From: Candidatus Melainabacteria bacterium | GTDB taxonomy: Bacteria; Cyanobacteriota; Vampirovibrionia; Vampirovibrionales; JAJTHC01 | DNA: 7,560 bases | Assembly: GCA_026389055.1 (NCBI GenBank) | Contig: JAPLIO010000253.1 | Span: 1 to 7,560, forward strand | Reading direction: 5' to 3' | Shown: in pieces, positions 1 to 5,512 of the stretch | Layout of the letters: each line of letters starts with the position of its first letter | Position numbering within the stretch: position 1 is the first letter of the stretch | Notes under the pieces: generated by a model | What the model was told of the DNA's origin: nothing | Databases searched by the model: none | Seen by the model: only the letters and a program-made list of their open reading frames with translations | Made by a program: the position numbers and the translations under genes

Positions 1-106
1 ACGCGATGGTCGTTCCTACTAGTGGGTGGGACATTTACACTTTAAACTGGTATTAACAGCCGAATTTAAGGAACTTTTAGGGGTTGGCTCATTTTAAACC
101 GCTTTA

Positions 107-145
107 AATTATGTTACAATATTGTAATATCGTTGTAACATAATT
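107..145. promoter_or_regulatory. RpaB-box-like operator cluster upstream of ftsH
   Basis: A perfect 13-bp inverted repeat, AATTATGTTACAA (107-119) and TTGTAACATAATT (133-145), is separated by 13 bp. Nested in it is a perfect 14-bp palindrome TTACAATATTGTAA (114-127). This makes three TTGTAA half-sites: one reversed at 114-119 and two forward, TTGTAAT at 122-128 and TTGTAAC at 133-139, which repeat with an 11-bp period. The cyanobacterial RpaB box (HLR1) is known as tandem (G/T)TTACA(T/A)(T/A) 8-mers; GTTACAAT at 113-120 fits exactly. The 11-bp period matches that of OmpR/PhoB-class boxes generally. That RpaB binds here is inferred from the motif and from a similar repeat ahead of rpaB. A TetR- or MarR-type palindrome reader is the alternative. 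Confidence 0.6.
139..144 (+). promoter_or_regulatory. Possible -10 element of the ftsH promoter
   Basis: CATAAT matches TATAAT at five of six positions and would place transcription start near 151, giving a leader of about 37 nt. No good -35 hexamer lies 17 bp upstream. If this is the real -10, the operator cluster overlaps the core promoter and its occupant would more likely repress than activate. Weak, based on the hexamer alone. Confidence 0.25.
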
Positions 146-187
146 CAATATTAGCCTTAACCGTAACAGAAAGCACCCCTCCGCTTT

Positions 188-2263
188 ATGAAAAACCATC
201 AAACTGCTGGCGTATTATTAGTAACATTTTTCATGTTGTTAGCGTTGTTAGGTGGTTCGTTCGTGATGAATGCCCCTACCGTCCCTGTTGAAACCCTCTC
301 CTACACGGCGTTTATTCAAAAAGTGCAAAACGGCGAATTAACCAGCATCACCCAAAAAGGGGCTGAATTAGAAATCATTGGCAAGCCCAGCCTAAAGGCT
401 ATTGTAAAAGGCAAAACCACAACGCCTAACAAAGGCAAAGAAACCAAGCCTGCTACCGAAAAACCAACCGCCGTAGTGGCAGCAGTCCCTACCGCCCCTA
501 CATCCGCCACAAAAGTTGATGCTGAAAAACAACAGCAAGAAGAACGTCGGCAATCGGCTCAAAAAATGGTGAATTCCTTGCTTGGCATTCCCGTGCCAGA
601 TGCCGTAGCGGTTGCTGCACCGCATTACAAAGTGCAACTGCCAGTAGGGTCTACCGCCCATTGGTTGCCCATTGTAGAACAAGCAAAAGTAGATTTTGTC
701 GTCGACCCTCCCGAACGTGAAGGCCTATGGTGGGGGATTGTTAGTTCCCTATTACTGCCTATTTTCTTGGGCATTATGATTTTCGTCCTGTACCGAAATA
801 TGGCTTCAGGCGGCGGACAAGCCATGTCGTTTGGGAAAAGCAAAGCAAAATTACAGATGGACAGCAATATCAAAATCACGTTTAAAGATGTAGCAGGCAT
901 TAACGAAGCCAAAGCAGAACTAGAAGAAGTCGTCGACTTCCTTAAAAATGCCGACCGTTACCTCAAACTAGGGGCAAAAATCCCCAAAGGCGTGTTGTTG
1001 GTAGGTTCACCGGGTACGGGTAAAACCTTGCTAGCCAAAGCCGTTGCGGGCGAAGCGGGTGTGCCGTTTTTCAGCATTTCAGGGTCTGATTTTGTTGAGA
1101 TGTTTGTGGGTGTGGGTGCTAGCAGAGTGCGAGATTTGTTTGACCAAGCCAAGAAGCAATCGCCTTGTATTGTATTTATTGATGAAATTGATGCCGTTGG
1201 CAGACAACGGGGTTCAGGCATGGGCGGCGGAAATGATGAGCGGGAGCAAACGCTTAACCAAATGCTAGTAGAAATGGATGGCTTTGATGCCACCACGGGC
1301 ATTATCATTATTGCAGCTACTAACCGTCCTGATATTTTAGATAAAGCCTTGTTACGGCCGGGTCGGTTTGATAGGCAGGTTATGATTGATAAGCCTGATT
1401 TACAGGGGCGTGAACAAATTTTAGAAGTACACGCTACGGGTAAACCCTTGGCAGAAGATGTTGATTTAAAACGCCTAGCCAAGCGGACTTCGGGGTTTTC
1501 TGGGGCGGATTTATCCAACTTGCTAAACGAAGCGGCGTTATTGGCGGCTCGGCAAGAAAAGGAAACCATCAACATGCTAGATGTGGAAAATTCCATTGAT
1601 AGAGTGGTGGTTGGGCTAGAGAAAAAATCGAAAATTATTAGCGAAAAAGATAAAGAAATTACGGCTTACCATGAAATTGGTCATGCGTTAACGTGCGTTT
1701 TAACGCCTGATATGGATCCGCTTCGTAAGGTAACGATTGTCCCTCGGGGGATGGCGTTGGGTTATGCGTGGTATTCGCCTGATGAAGATGCGGAATCCAC
1801 CCATATGACGAAACGTCGGATGTTGGGCGAAATTGGTGTTGCCTTGGGTGGGCGTGTAGCGGAAGCCCTCATTTTTGGGGAAGACTTCATTACCACGGGT
1901 GCTTCGAACGATTTACAGAAGGTTTCCCGTACGGCTCGTTCCATTATTACCACTTATGGTATGAATGAGCGGTTGGGGTCTGTTTGTTATGGCGAAAGTA
2001 ACGAACATCTATTTATGGGTCGAGATTTTGGGACGCAACGCAATTATTCTGAGCAATTTGCTAGTGCCATTGATGAAGAAGTGAAACGCTTGGTCGATGA
2101 GCAGTACCAGCATGTTTGGCAGTTATTGAGTGATAACCGAGATATGCTAGAAGCCTTGACCAAGGCGTTGCTTGAAAAAGAAACGTTGGATGATGTGGAA
2201 GTGGCAGATATTATGAACCGTGTTCGGGAAGACCGAGCAGTAGCGGTAGCTGTTAATAATTGA
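188..2263 (+). CDS. ftsH: ATP-dependent zinc metalloprotease FtsH
   Basis: Membrane-anchored AAA+ protease that, as a hexamer, extracts and degrades misfolded membrane proteins and some short-lived cytosolic proteins. Order along 691 residues: TM1 (about 7-27), external domain, TM2 (about 183-203), AAA+ domain with Walker A GSPGTGKT (273-280), pore motif FVG (306-308), Walker B with acidic pair D332/E333, second region of homology with arginines R390 and R393, then the peptidase domain with zinc site HEIGH (495-499) and probable third ligand D575. Oddities: the family usually has GPPGTGKT and HEAGH, although both changes keep the essential residues; and the protein is longer than the usual 600-650 because the external domain holds a Pro/Thr/Ala/Lys-rich stretch (about 76-110) and a short Gln/Glu/Arg-rich helix (113-126). 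The ATG has no Shine-Dalgarno; its leader is pyrimidine-rich (CACCCCTCCGCTTT). It is transcribed alone and faces the sua5 gene. Confidence 0.97.
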   Translation: MKNHQTAGVLLVTFFMLLALLGGSFVMNAPTVPVETLSYTAFIQKVQNGELTSITQKGAELEIIGKPSLKAIVKGKTTTPNKGKETKPATEKPTAVVAAVPTAPTSATKVDAEKQQQEERRQSAQKMVNSLLGIPVPDAVAVAAPHYKVQLPVGSTAHWLPIVEQAKVDFVVDPPEREGLWWGIVSSLLLPIFLGIMIFVLYRNMASGGGQAMSFGKSKAKLQMDSNIKITFKDVAGINEAKAELEEVVDFLKNADRYLKLGAKIPKGVLLVGSPGTGKTLLAKAVAGEAGVPFFSISGSDFVEMFVGVGASRVRDLFDQAKKQSPCIVFIDEIDAVGRQRGSGMGGGNDEREQTLNQMLVEMDGFDATTGIIIIAATNRPDILDKALLRPGRFDRQVMIDKPDLQGREQILEVHATGKPLAEDVDLKRLAKRTSGFSGADLSNLLNEAALLAARQEKETINMLDVENSIDRVVVGLEKKSKIISEKDKEITAYHEIGHALTCVLTPDMDPLRKVTIVPRGMALGYAWYSPDEDAESTHMTKRRMLGEIGVALGGRVAEALIFGEDFITTGASNDLQKVSRTARSIITTYGMNERLGSVCYGESNEHLFMGRDFGTQRNYSEQFASAIDEEVKRLVDEQYQHVWQLLSDNRDMLEALTKALLEKETLDDVEVADIMNRVREDRAVAVAVNN

Positions 2264-2286
2264 CACTAATTAACAAATTAAATAGC

Positions 2287-2357
2287 GTCATGTTGAGCGA
2301 ATGCGAAACATCTCCTGTGTTTGTCTAAGGGGATTCTTCACATTCGTTCAGAATGAC
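2287..2357. repeat. REP/MITE-type imperfect palindrome between convergent genes
   Basis: Two 29-nt arms (2287-2315 and 2329-2357) begin GTCAT and end ATGAC, with a 13-nt loop between. Their comparison gives 22 of 29 identical positions, and three of the seven differences become G-U pairs in RNA, so 25 of 29 positions can pair. Arms of the form GTCAT-N-TGA-CGAA-GAA-ATC are familiar as dispersed intergenic repeats in many bacterial genomes. It lies 23 bp past the ftsH stop and 43 bp past the sua5 stop, so it could also act as a two-way transcript end or mRNA stabiliser, although no clean T-run follows on the plus strand. No transposase is nearby; mobility, if any, would be in trans. Confidence 0.75.
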
Positions 2358-2400
2358 AAAACACACTATTCAATCTTTTAATTGGTATCAAACCCTACAA

Positions 2401-3507
2401 CTATAATACTTTGCTGGCTCTGATGACACGGTCTTGCACCGCAAGCCAAGTTTCTATAGCCTCTGCCTCTGCAGGCACGGTCTCAACCAAAATCTGCTCA
2501 ACGGAAGAATCAGCATCTACTTGGTGCAAAACCGCATAAAGCTGATTAGCATAACTGGTTGCTTCGCTTGGCATAGGATGCCAAAGCCCTTTAAACCCAT
2601 CCATAGGGGGTTCTGGTTGAAACGATAAAACGGCAATAGGCTCTGTAGCAGATTGCGTGCCTAAAAACTGAGTGATAGCTTCGGCAGACCCTCGAAAACA
2701 CGGCTTTTTAGGGGCATAATGCGAAGCCAACGTACCTGAAGCAGGGGCTTGGTCTGCTTGGGCTTCTGCCACATAAAGAGGCTCCCACAAAACAGGGGCT
2801 TCCAATACGGCATCTAACTGGGCTTGGGTAATGCTCCCTGGCCGAAGCAGTTGCACGCACTGTAAATCTTCTCGCCACAAAACCAAGGTAGATTCTACGC
2901 CCTTTTCGCAGGCACCGCCATCTAACACACTCAGAGGAATACCCGTTTGGGTGCATTGGGGCGTTAAACCTGCTATCACATGGTTTGCACTGGTAGGGCT
3001 TAATTGCCCAAACGCATTAGCAGAAGGGGCTACCACCCCGCCCCCCAATTGGTTTAACACCGCTAACGCCAGCGGATGGCTGGGCATTCGCAACGCCACG
3101 GTGGGCTTGCCACCCGTGATAGAATCTGGCACCCAGCTAGCTTTAGGGGCTACCAAGGTTAATGCACCGGGCCAAAAAGCCGTTGCCAATGCTTGAAAAG
3201 CAGGCGGCACACTTTGAAACCAAGATTGCCACCCTCTGCCTTCACCCACATGCACAATAAGCGGATGGTGGGTGGGTCTGCCCTTGAGTTCAAATACGTC
3301 CGCAATGGCTTGTTCATTCAGGGCATCAGCGGCTAAGCCATAAACGGTTTCTGTGGGTATTGCCACTAACTGCCCATCCAACAATAAATGTACCGCTCGT
3401 TCAACCGTTTCACAAACTGTTGCTAACGTAGCAGGTTGCTTGGCACCGTTGTGAGGGTGATGTTGCCCCTGCTGATGAGGATGTAAGGGAATCACGTTAT
3501 TTGGCAT
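2401..3507 (-). CDS. sua5: L-threonylcarbamoyladenylate synthase, Sua5 type
   Basis: Makes threonylcarbamoyl-AMP from threonine, bicarbonate and ATP, the first step of t6A modification of ANN-decoding tRNAs in the cytosol. The YrdC-like domain (about 28-225) shows PTETVYGL (51-58), KGRP-xx-HPLIVHV (75-87), FWPGALT (111-117), APSAN (160-164) and GVESTLV (203-209). The linker GTLASHYAP (258-266) leads into the C-terminal Sua5 domain, so this is the two-domain form (368 residues), not the short TsaC form. The first 25 residues are an extra low-complexity tail with five histidines (H9, H11, H16, H17, H19). The ATG lies only 8 bp after the ribH stop with no Shine-Dalgarno (leader ATCATCCTC), so translation is probably coupled to ribH. 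An alternative start after the His-rich tail is not obvious, as no ATG, GTG or TTG there has a better leader. Confidence 0.95.
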   Translation of the reverse strand: MPNNVIPLHPHQQGQHHPHNGAKQPATLATVCETVERAVHLLLDGQLVAIPTETVYGLAADALNEQAIADVFELKGRPTHHPLIVHVGEGRGWQSWFQSVPPAFQALATAFWPGALTLVAPKASWVPDSITGGKPTVALRMPSHPLALAVLNQLGGGVVAPSANAFGQLSPTSANHVIAGLTPQCTQTGIPLSVLDGGACEKGVESTLVLWREDLQCVQLLRPGSITQAQLDAVLEAPVLWEPLYVAEAQADQAPASGTLASHYAPKKPCFRGSAEAITQFLGTQSATEPIAVLSFQPEPPMDGFKGLWHPMPSEATSYANQLYAVLHQVDADSSVEQILVETVPAEAEAIETWLAVQDRVIRASKVL

Positions 3508-3515
3508 GAGGATGA

Positions 3516-3989
3516 TTATTTCTGTTTTAGCTGTTGTTGTAGATTGAGCATTTCAACAAGGGTTAAAGCGGCTTCTGCCCCTTTGTTACCACATTTAGCC
3601 CCACTTCTATCTAGGGCTTGTTCTAGGGTTTCAGTGGTTAAAACACCGAAGATAACGGGTTTGTTGGTATCTAAAGCAACCCGTTGAAGCCCACTGGAAA
3701 CCATCGAACACACGGTATCATAATGGCTGGTAGCCCCTTGAATGACGCATCCTAAGGCGATAATCCCATCTACCCGAGAAGCCAACCATTGGGCAGAAAG
3801 CGAAAGTTCCACCGCCCCTGGCACCCAAACAATTTGAATGTTTTCAGCAGGAATACCCGTGCGGGTTAGTAAATCTACCGCCCCTGCCAATAGTTTTTCT
3901 GTAATTAGTTCGTTGAATCTGCTAACGACGATGCCGATTTTGGCTTGTGGGTTAGCGGTTAATGAGGCTTTTAAAATGAGGGTAGACAT
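3516..3989 (-). CDS. ribH: 6,7-dimethyl-8-ribityllumazine synthase
   Basis: Condenses 5-amino-6-ribitylaminouracil with 3,4-dihydroxybutanone 4-phosphate, the penultimate step of riboflavin synthesis, usually as a pentamer or a 60-subunit shell. At 157 residues it is of normal length. Visible motifs: VVSRFNE with substrate-stacking F25, VPGAVELS (56-63), GCVIQGATSHYDTV with catalytic H89, GVLTTETLEQALDRSGAKCGN region with R128, and NKGAEAA (135-141). No other rib gene is in the window and no FMN riboswitch is visible in the leader, so its partners are elsewhere. It is first in an operon with sua5. The ATG is the only usable start before the conserved strand; it has no Shine-Dalgarno and is preceded by a CT repeat (CCCTCTCTCTCCT). 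Confidence 0.97.
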   Translation of the reverse strand: MSTLILKASLTANPQAKIGIVVSRFNELITEKLLAGAVDLLTRTGIPAENIQIVWVPGAVELSLSAQWLASRVDGIIALGCVIQGATSHYDTVCSMVSSGLQRVALDTNKPVIFGVLTTETLEQALDRSGAKCGNKGAEAALTLVEMLNLQQQLKQK

Positions 3990-4040
3990 AGGAGAGAGAG
4001 GGTCTTTCTGTTAAAAGTAGTAGGAGTTTAGACAACGGTT

Positions 4041-4046
4041 ATTATA
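4041..4046 (-). promoter_or_regulatory. Possible -10 element for ribH-sua5
   Basis: ATTATA on the plus strand reads TATAAT on the minus strand, a perfect -10 hexamer about 52 bp ahead of the ribH ATG. The -35 position is poor (TATAAC at 4069-4064). Transcription would start near 4034, leaving a leader of about 45 nt. Confidence 0.4.
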
Positions 4047-4084
4047 GCAACAACAACGCTTTAGTTATAGTATTCGTTAAAAAA

Positions 4085-4150
4085 TGGTTACGCTTCCTAA
4101 CAATCATACCCCACGCTATCAACCGCCGAGAGGAACGATTAGCGTAACTA
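4085..4150. repeat. Inverted repeat in the ribH/rpaB divergent region
   Basis: GTTACGCT (4087-4094) and AGCGTAAC (4141-4148) are perfect complements, and the pairing resumes inside with TCCT (4095-4098) and AGGA (4131-4134) after a 6-nt bulge on the right side. T4085/A4150 and a G-U pair at 4086/4149 extend it outward. It could be a looped operator or a leader hairpin if a transcript of rpaB starts farther upstream. No T-run follows, so it is not a terminator. Confidence 0.4.
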
Positions 4151-4178
4151 CGTGTATATTTTTCAGAAGTATGCTATC

Positions 4179-4196
4179 ATGTAACTAAATTGTAAC
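4179..4196. promoter_or_regulatory. RpaB-box-like direct repeat upstream of rpaB
   Basis: ATGTAAC (4179-4185) and TTGTAAC (4190-4196) are direct repeats starting exactly 11 bp apart, the same spacing and nearly the same sequence as in the ftsH leader. The unit is the reverse complement of the HLR1 8-mer recognised by RpaB in cyanobacteria. HLR1 has a 10-bp period, so this is a variant. If CATAAT at 4230-4235 is the -10, the repeat would lie at about -64 to -46, where RpaB sites are usually activating. Autoregulation is an inference. Confidence 0.55.
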
Positions 4197-4229
4197 AATA
4201 GCCATGCAAGAGGGCTAATCAAGAAACCG

Positions 4230-4235
4230 CATAAT
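4230..4235 (+). promoter_or_regulatory. Possible -10 element of rpaB
   Basis: CATAAT, the same hexamer as proposed for ftsH, gives a start near 4242 and a leader of about 25-28 nt before the start-codon cluster. There is no recognisable -35, which is compatible with an activator-dependent promoter but is weak evidence. Confidence 0.25.
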
Positions 4236-4269
4236 TGTATTGTGTGTTAGTTGGAGAATAACTGTTGTG

Positions 4270-5088
4270 ATGATGATGATGACAACCGATAACTTAGATA
4301 GCCAAGGTGTTGCCGAACTGGGTGCTTCCGTGCCTAGCCGTGCAGAACGTATTTTGATTGTGGATGATGAAGCTAGTATTCGTCGTATTTTAGAAACCCG
4401 CTTCAAAATGTTGGGTTATGAAGCCATAACCGCTGGCGATGGCGAAGAAGCCCTCGTGCTTTACCAAAAATTTGAGCCAGATTTAGTGGTTTTAGATATT
4501 ATGATGCCGAAATTGGATGGCTACGGCGTAACCAAAGAAATTCGTAAACGGAATGATACGCCTATTATTTTGTTAACGGCGTTGGGCGATGTTTCTGAGC
4601 GAATTACGGGCTTGGAATTGGGGGCGGATGACTATGTAATTAAGCCCTTTAGCCCCAAGGAATTAGAAGCTCGGGTAAAATCTATCTTGCGTCGGGTTGG
4701 GCAGAATAAGCCTACTGGTGGTATCGCTTCCGTGAAGGAAAATAACGCGAATGTGCTGACGTTTGGTTTGGTTAAAATTGATTTCAACAAACGCCAAGTC
4801 TTCCGCAAGAATGAACGTATTCGGTTGACAGGCATGGAATTTTGCTTGTTGGAATTGTTGGCTTCTAACCAAGGTAAGCCGTTTTCTCGGGGAGAAATTC
4901 TGCAACATGTCTGGAGCTACCCGTCTGATCAACGCATTGATACCCGAGTGGTGGATGTGCATATTTCTCGGTTACGGGAAAAATTGGAATCAGATAAAGC
5001 CAACCCTGAGCTGATTTTAACCGCCAGAGGCATTGGTTACATGTTTGCAAAATTAGAAGGCTTGGAAGAGCAGCAACGCAATAAATAG
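4270..5088 (+). CDS. rpaB: RpaB/Ycf27-type OmpR-family response regulator
   Basis: Two-domain transcription regulator, 272 residues from the first ATG. Receiver domain: acidic pair D32/D33, phosphoacceptor D76 in VVLDIMMPKLDGYG, T103, K125 in KPFSPKELEAR. Winged-helix domain about 165-260, with RLTGMEFCLLELL, FSRGEILQHVWSY, DTRVVDVHISRLREKL and ELILTARGIGYMF. The phrases VDDEASIRRILETR, TALGDV and GLELGADDYV are those of cyanobacterial and red-algal plastid RpaB/Ycf27, which control photosystem and stress genes with kinase NblS (Hik33). No kinase gene is adjacent. The start is uncertain: GTG at 4267 and four tandem ATGs at 4270-4281 follow a GGAG at 4253-4256, so the first of them is favoured by spacing. 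An N-terminal tail of about 25 residues exceeds what I recall for the family. The only cysteine is in the DNA-binding domain. Confidence 0.93.
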   Translation: MMMMTTDNLDSQGVAELGASVPSRAERILIVDDEASIRRILETRFKMLGYEAITAGDGEEALVLYQKFEPDLVVLDIMMPKLDGYGVTKEIRKRNDTPIILLTALGDVSERITGLELGADDYVIKPFSPKELEARVKSILRRVGQNKPTGGIASVKENNANVLTFGLVKIDFNKRQVFRKNERIRLTGMEFCLLELLASNQGKPFSRGEILQHVWSYPSDQRIDTRVVDVHISRLREKLESDKANPELILTARGIGYMFAKLEGLEEQQRNK

Positions 5089-5129
5089 TCTTCAAAACAA
5101 GATTGCCTCCCCTCACATAAAAATTAAAC

Positions 5130-5161
5130 GCTTAGGGTTGCTAGCTTCCGTTGAGATTTTT
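5130..5161 (+). terminator. Weak terminator-like hairpin after rpaB
   Basis: A five-pair stem with one bulged T (5130-5135 with 5141-5145, loop GGTTG) lies about 40 bp after the rpaB stop. A run of five Ts (5157-5161) follows only after an 11-nt gap, so it is not a textbook terminator. It may mark the end of the rpaB message or the front of the structured block that follows. Confidence 0.25.
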
Positions 5162-5165
5162 AGCC

Positions 5166-5331
5166 TTGAACCGTATGCAGTTGGAGACAGGCTGGTGCGA
5201 ACGAAGTGAAGCAGACCAATTAGGAAACCCTCTGGTTTTCGGTCAAGCCTGTCTTCAACGTACACGTAAACCGATTAACCAGTTGTTCCCCTGGGGATTA
5301 TTAAGGGGGCGGCGAGCAGCCCCTTAATTTT
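5166..5331 (+). ncRNA. Candidate structured RNA, unrecognised
   Basis: A 14-bp stem (5180-5193 with 5246-5259, thirteen Watson-Crick pairs and one G-U) encloses two hairpins, making an 80-nt three-way junction. Hairpin A pairs GGT/ACC (5194-5196, 5215-5217) and GC/GC (5197-5198, 5211-5212). Hairpin B pairs seven bp (5223-5229 with 5234-5240) around a CTCT loop. Further pairing continues outward at about 5173-5178 with 5260-5265. A terminator-like hairpin ends the block at 5300-5331. I looked for RNase P, tmRNA, SRP, 6S and cobalamin, TPP and FMN riboswitch signatures and found none. Orientation is taken from the T-run and is not certain; a dispersed repeat with a folded consensus is the main alternative. 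Confidence 0.45.
5300..5331 (+). terminator. Rho-independent-type hairpin
   Basis: A nine-pair stem (5300-5308 with 5320-5328; core TTAAGGGG and CCCCTTAA) with an 11-nt loop is followed by TTTT. It is strong in G-C pairs at its top but the tail is short. It would end a plus-strand transcript covering the structured block, or the rpaB message if that reads through. Confidence 0.5.
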
Positions 5332-5410
5332 GCGGGGGGTTTGGGGGGTCTGCTAGAAGCAGAGTGATTGCAGGGCAATCAACAAATACCACCCCCCATG
5401 AAGCCCTAGC
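5332..5410. other. G-rich second junction structure
   Basis: Two six-G tracts (5334-5339, 5343-5348) precede two tight hairpins: TCTGC/GCAGA (5349-5353 with 5359-5363, loop TAGAA) and GATTGC/GCAATC (5366-5371 with 5375-5380, loop AGG). ACCCCCCA at 5391-5398 can pair back to TGGGGGGT at 5342-5349, enclosing both hairpins in a three-way junction (only T5349 is shared). In addition AGGGC (5372-5376) can pair with GCCCT (5403-5407). No promoter or gene explains this. The G-tracts with those at 5293-5296 and 5305-5309 could also form a G-quadruplex. Confidence 0.4.
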
Positions 5411-5472
5411 CCGAAGCGATAATCTTCCGTATTCATAAAACGCCAGATGGTAAGAAAACACGATAAGAACAG

Positions 5473-5501
5473 TCGATTTTTTGGCGGATTCATGGTACAA
5501 T
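5473..5501 (+). promoter_or_regulatory. Promoter of the small membrane protein gene
   Basis: TACAAT (5496-5501) preceded by TGG forms an extended -10, with a weak -35-like TCGATT (5473-5478) at 17-bp spacing. Transcription would start near 5508, 46 nt before the ATG at 5554. Confidence 0.4.
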
Positions 5502-5512
5502 AATCATTATTG
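5498..5512. promoter_or_regulatory. Fur-family-like 7-1-7 palindrome
   Basis: CAATAAT-C-ATTATTG is a perfect 7-1-7 inverted repeat overlapping the predicted -10 and start site. The Fur/Zur/PerR superfamily reads 7-1-7 boxes such as TGATAAT-N-ATTATCA, and the inner five bases of each arm agree, while the outer two (CA for TG) differ. The position suits a repressor. Which regulator reads it cannot be told from the sequence; AT-rich palindromes also arise by chance. Confidence 0.4.

Noticed and set aside
958..1596. Long minus-strand reading frame inside ftsH
   Set aside because: It is a shadow of the conserved AAA+ coding region and has no ribosome site or recognisable domain.
2831..3196. Plus-strand reading frame inside sua5
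   Set aside because: It is opposite a well-conserved enzyme gene and shows no independent signal.
3990..4034. FMN riboswitch in the ribH leader
   Set aside because: The leader is too short and lacks the conserved RFN blocks.
4240..4269. rpaB start at TTG 4240
   Set aside because: The GGAG at 4253-4256 would lie inside the gene, and the ten extra residues are unlike the family; starts at 4267-4279 fit better.
5166..5280. Known RNA classes (6S, RNase P, SRP, tmRNA, cobalamin riboswitch)
   Set aside because: GGAGAC and GAAGCAG fragments look suggestive, but the required conserved blocks and overall shapes of these RNAs are missing.
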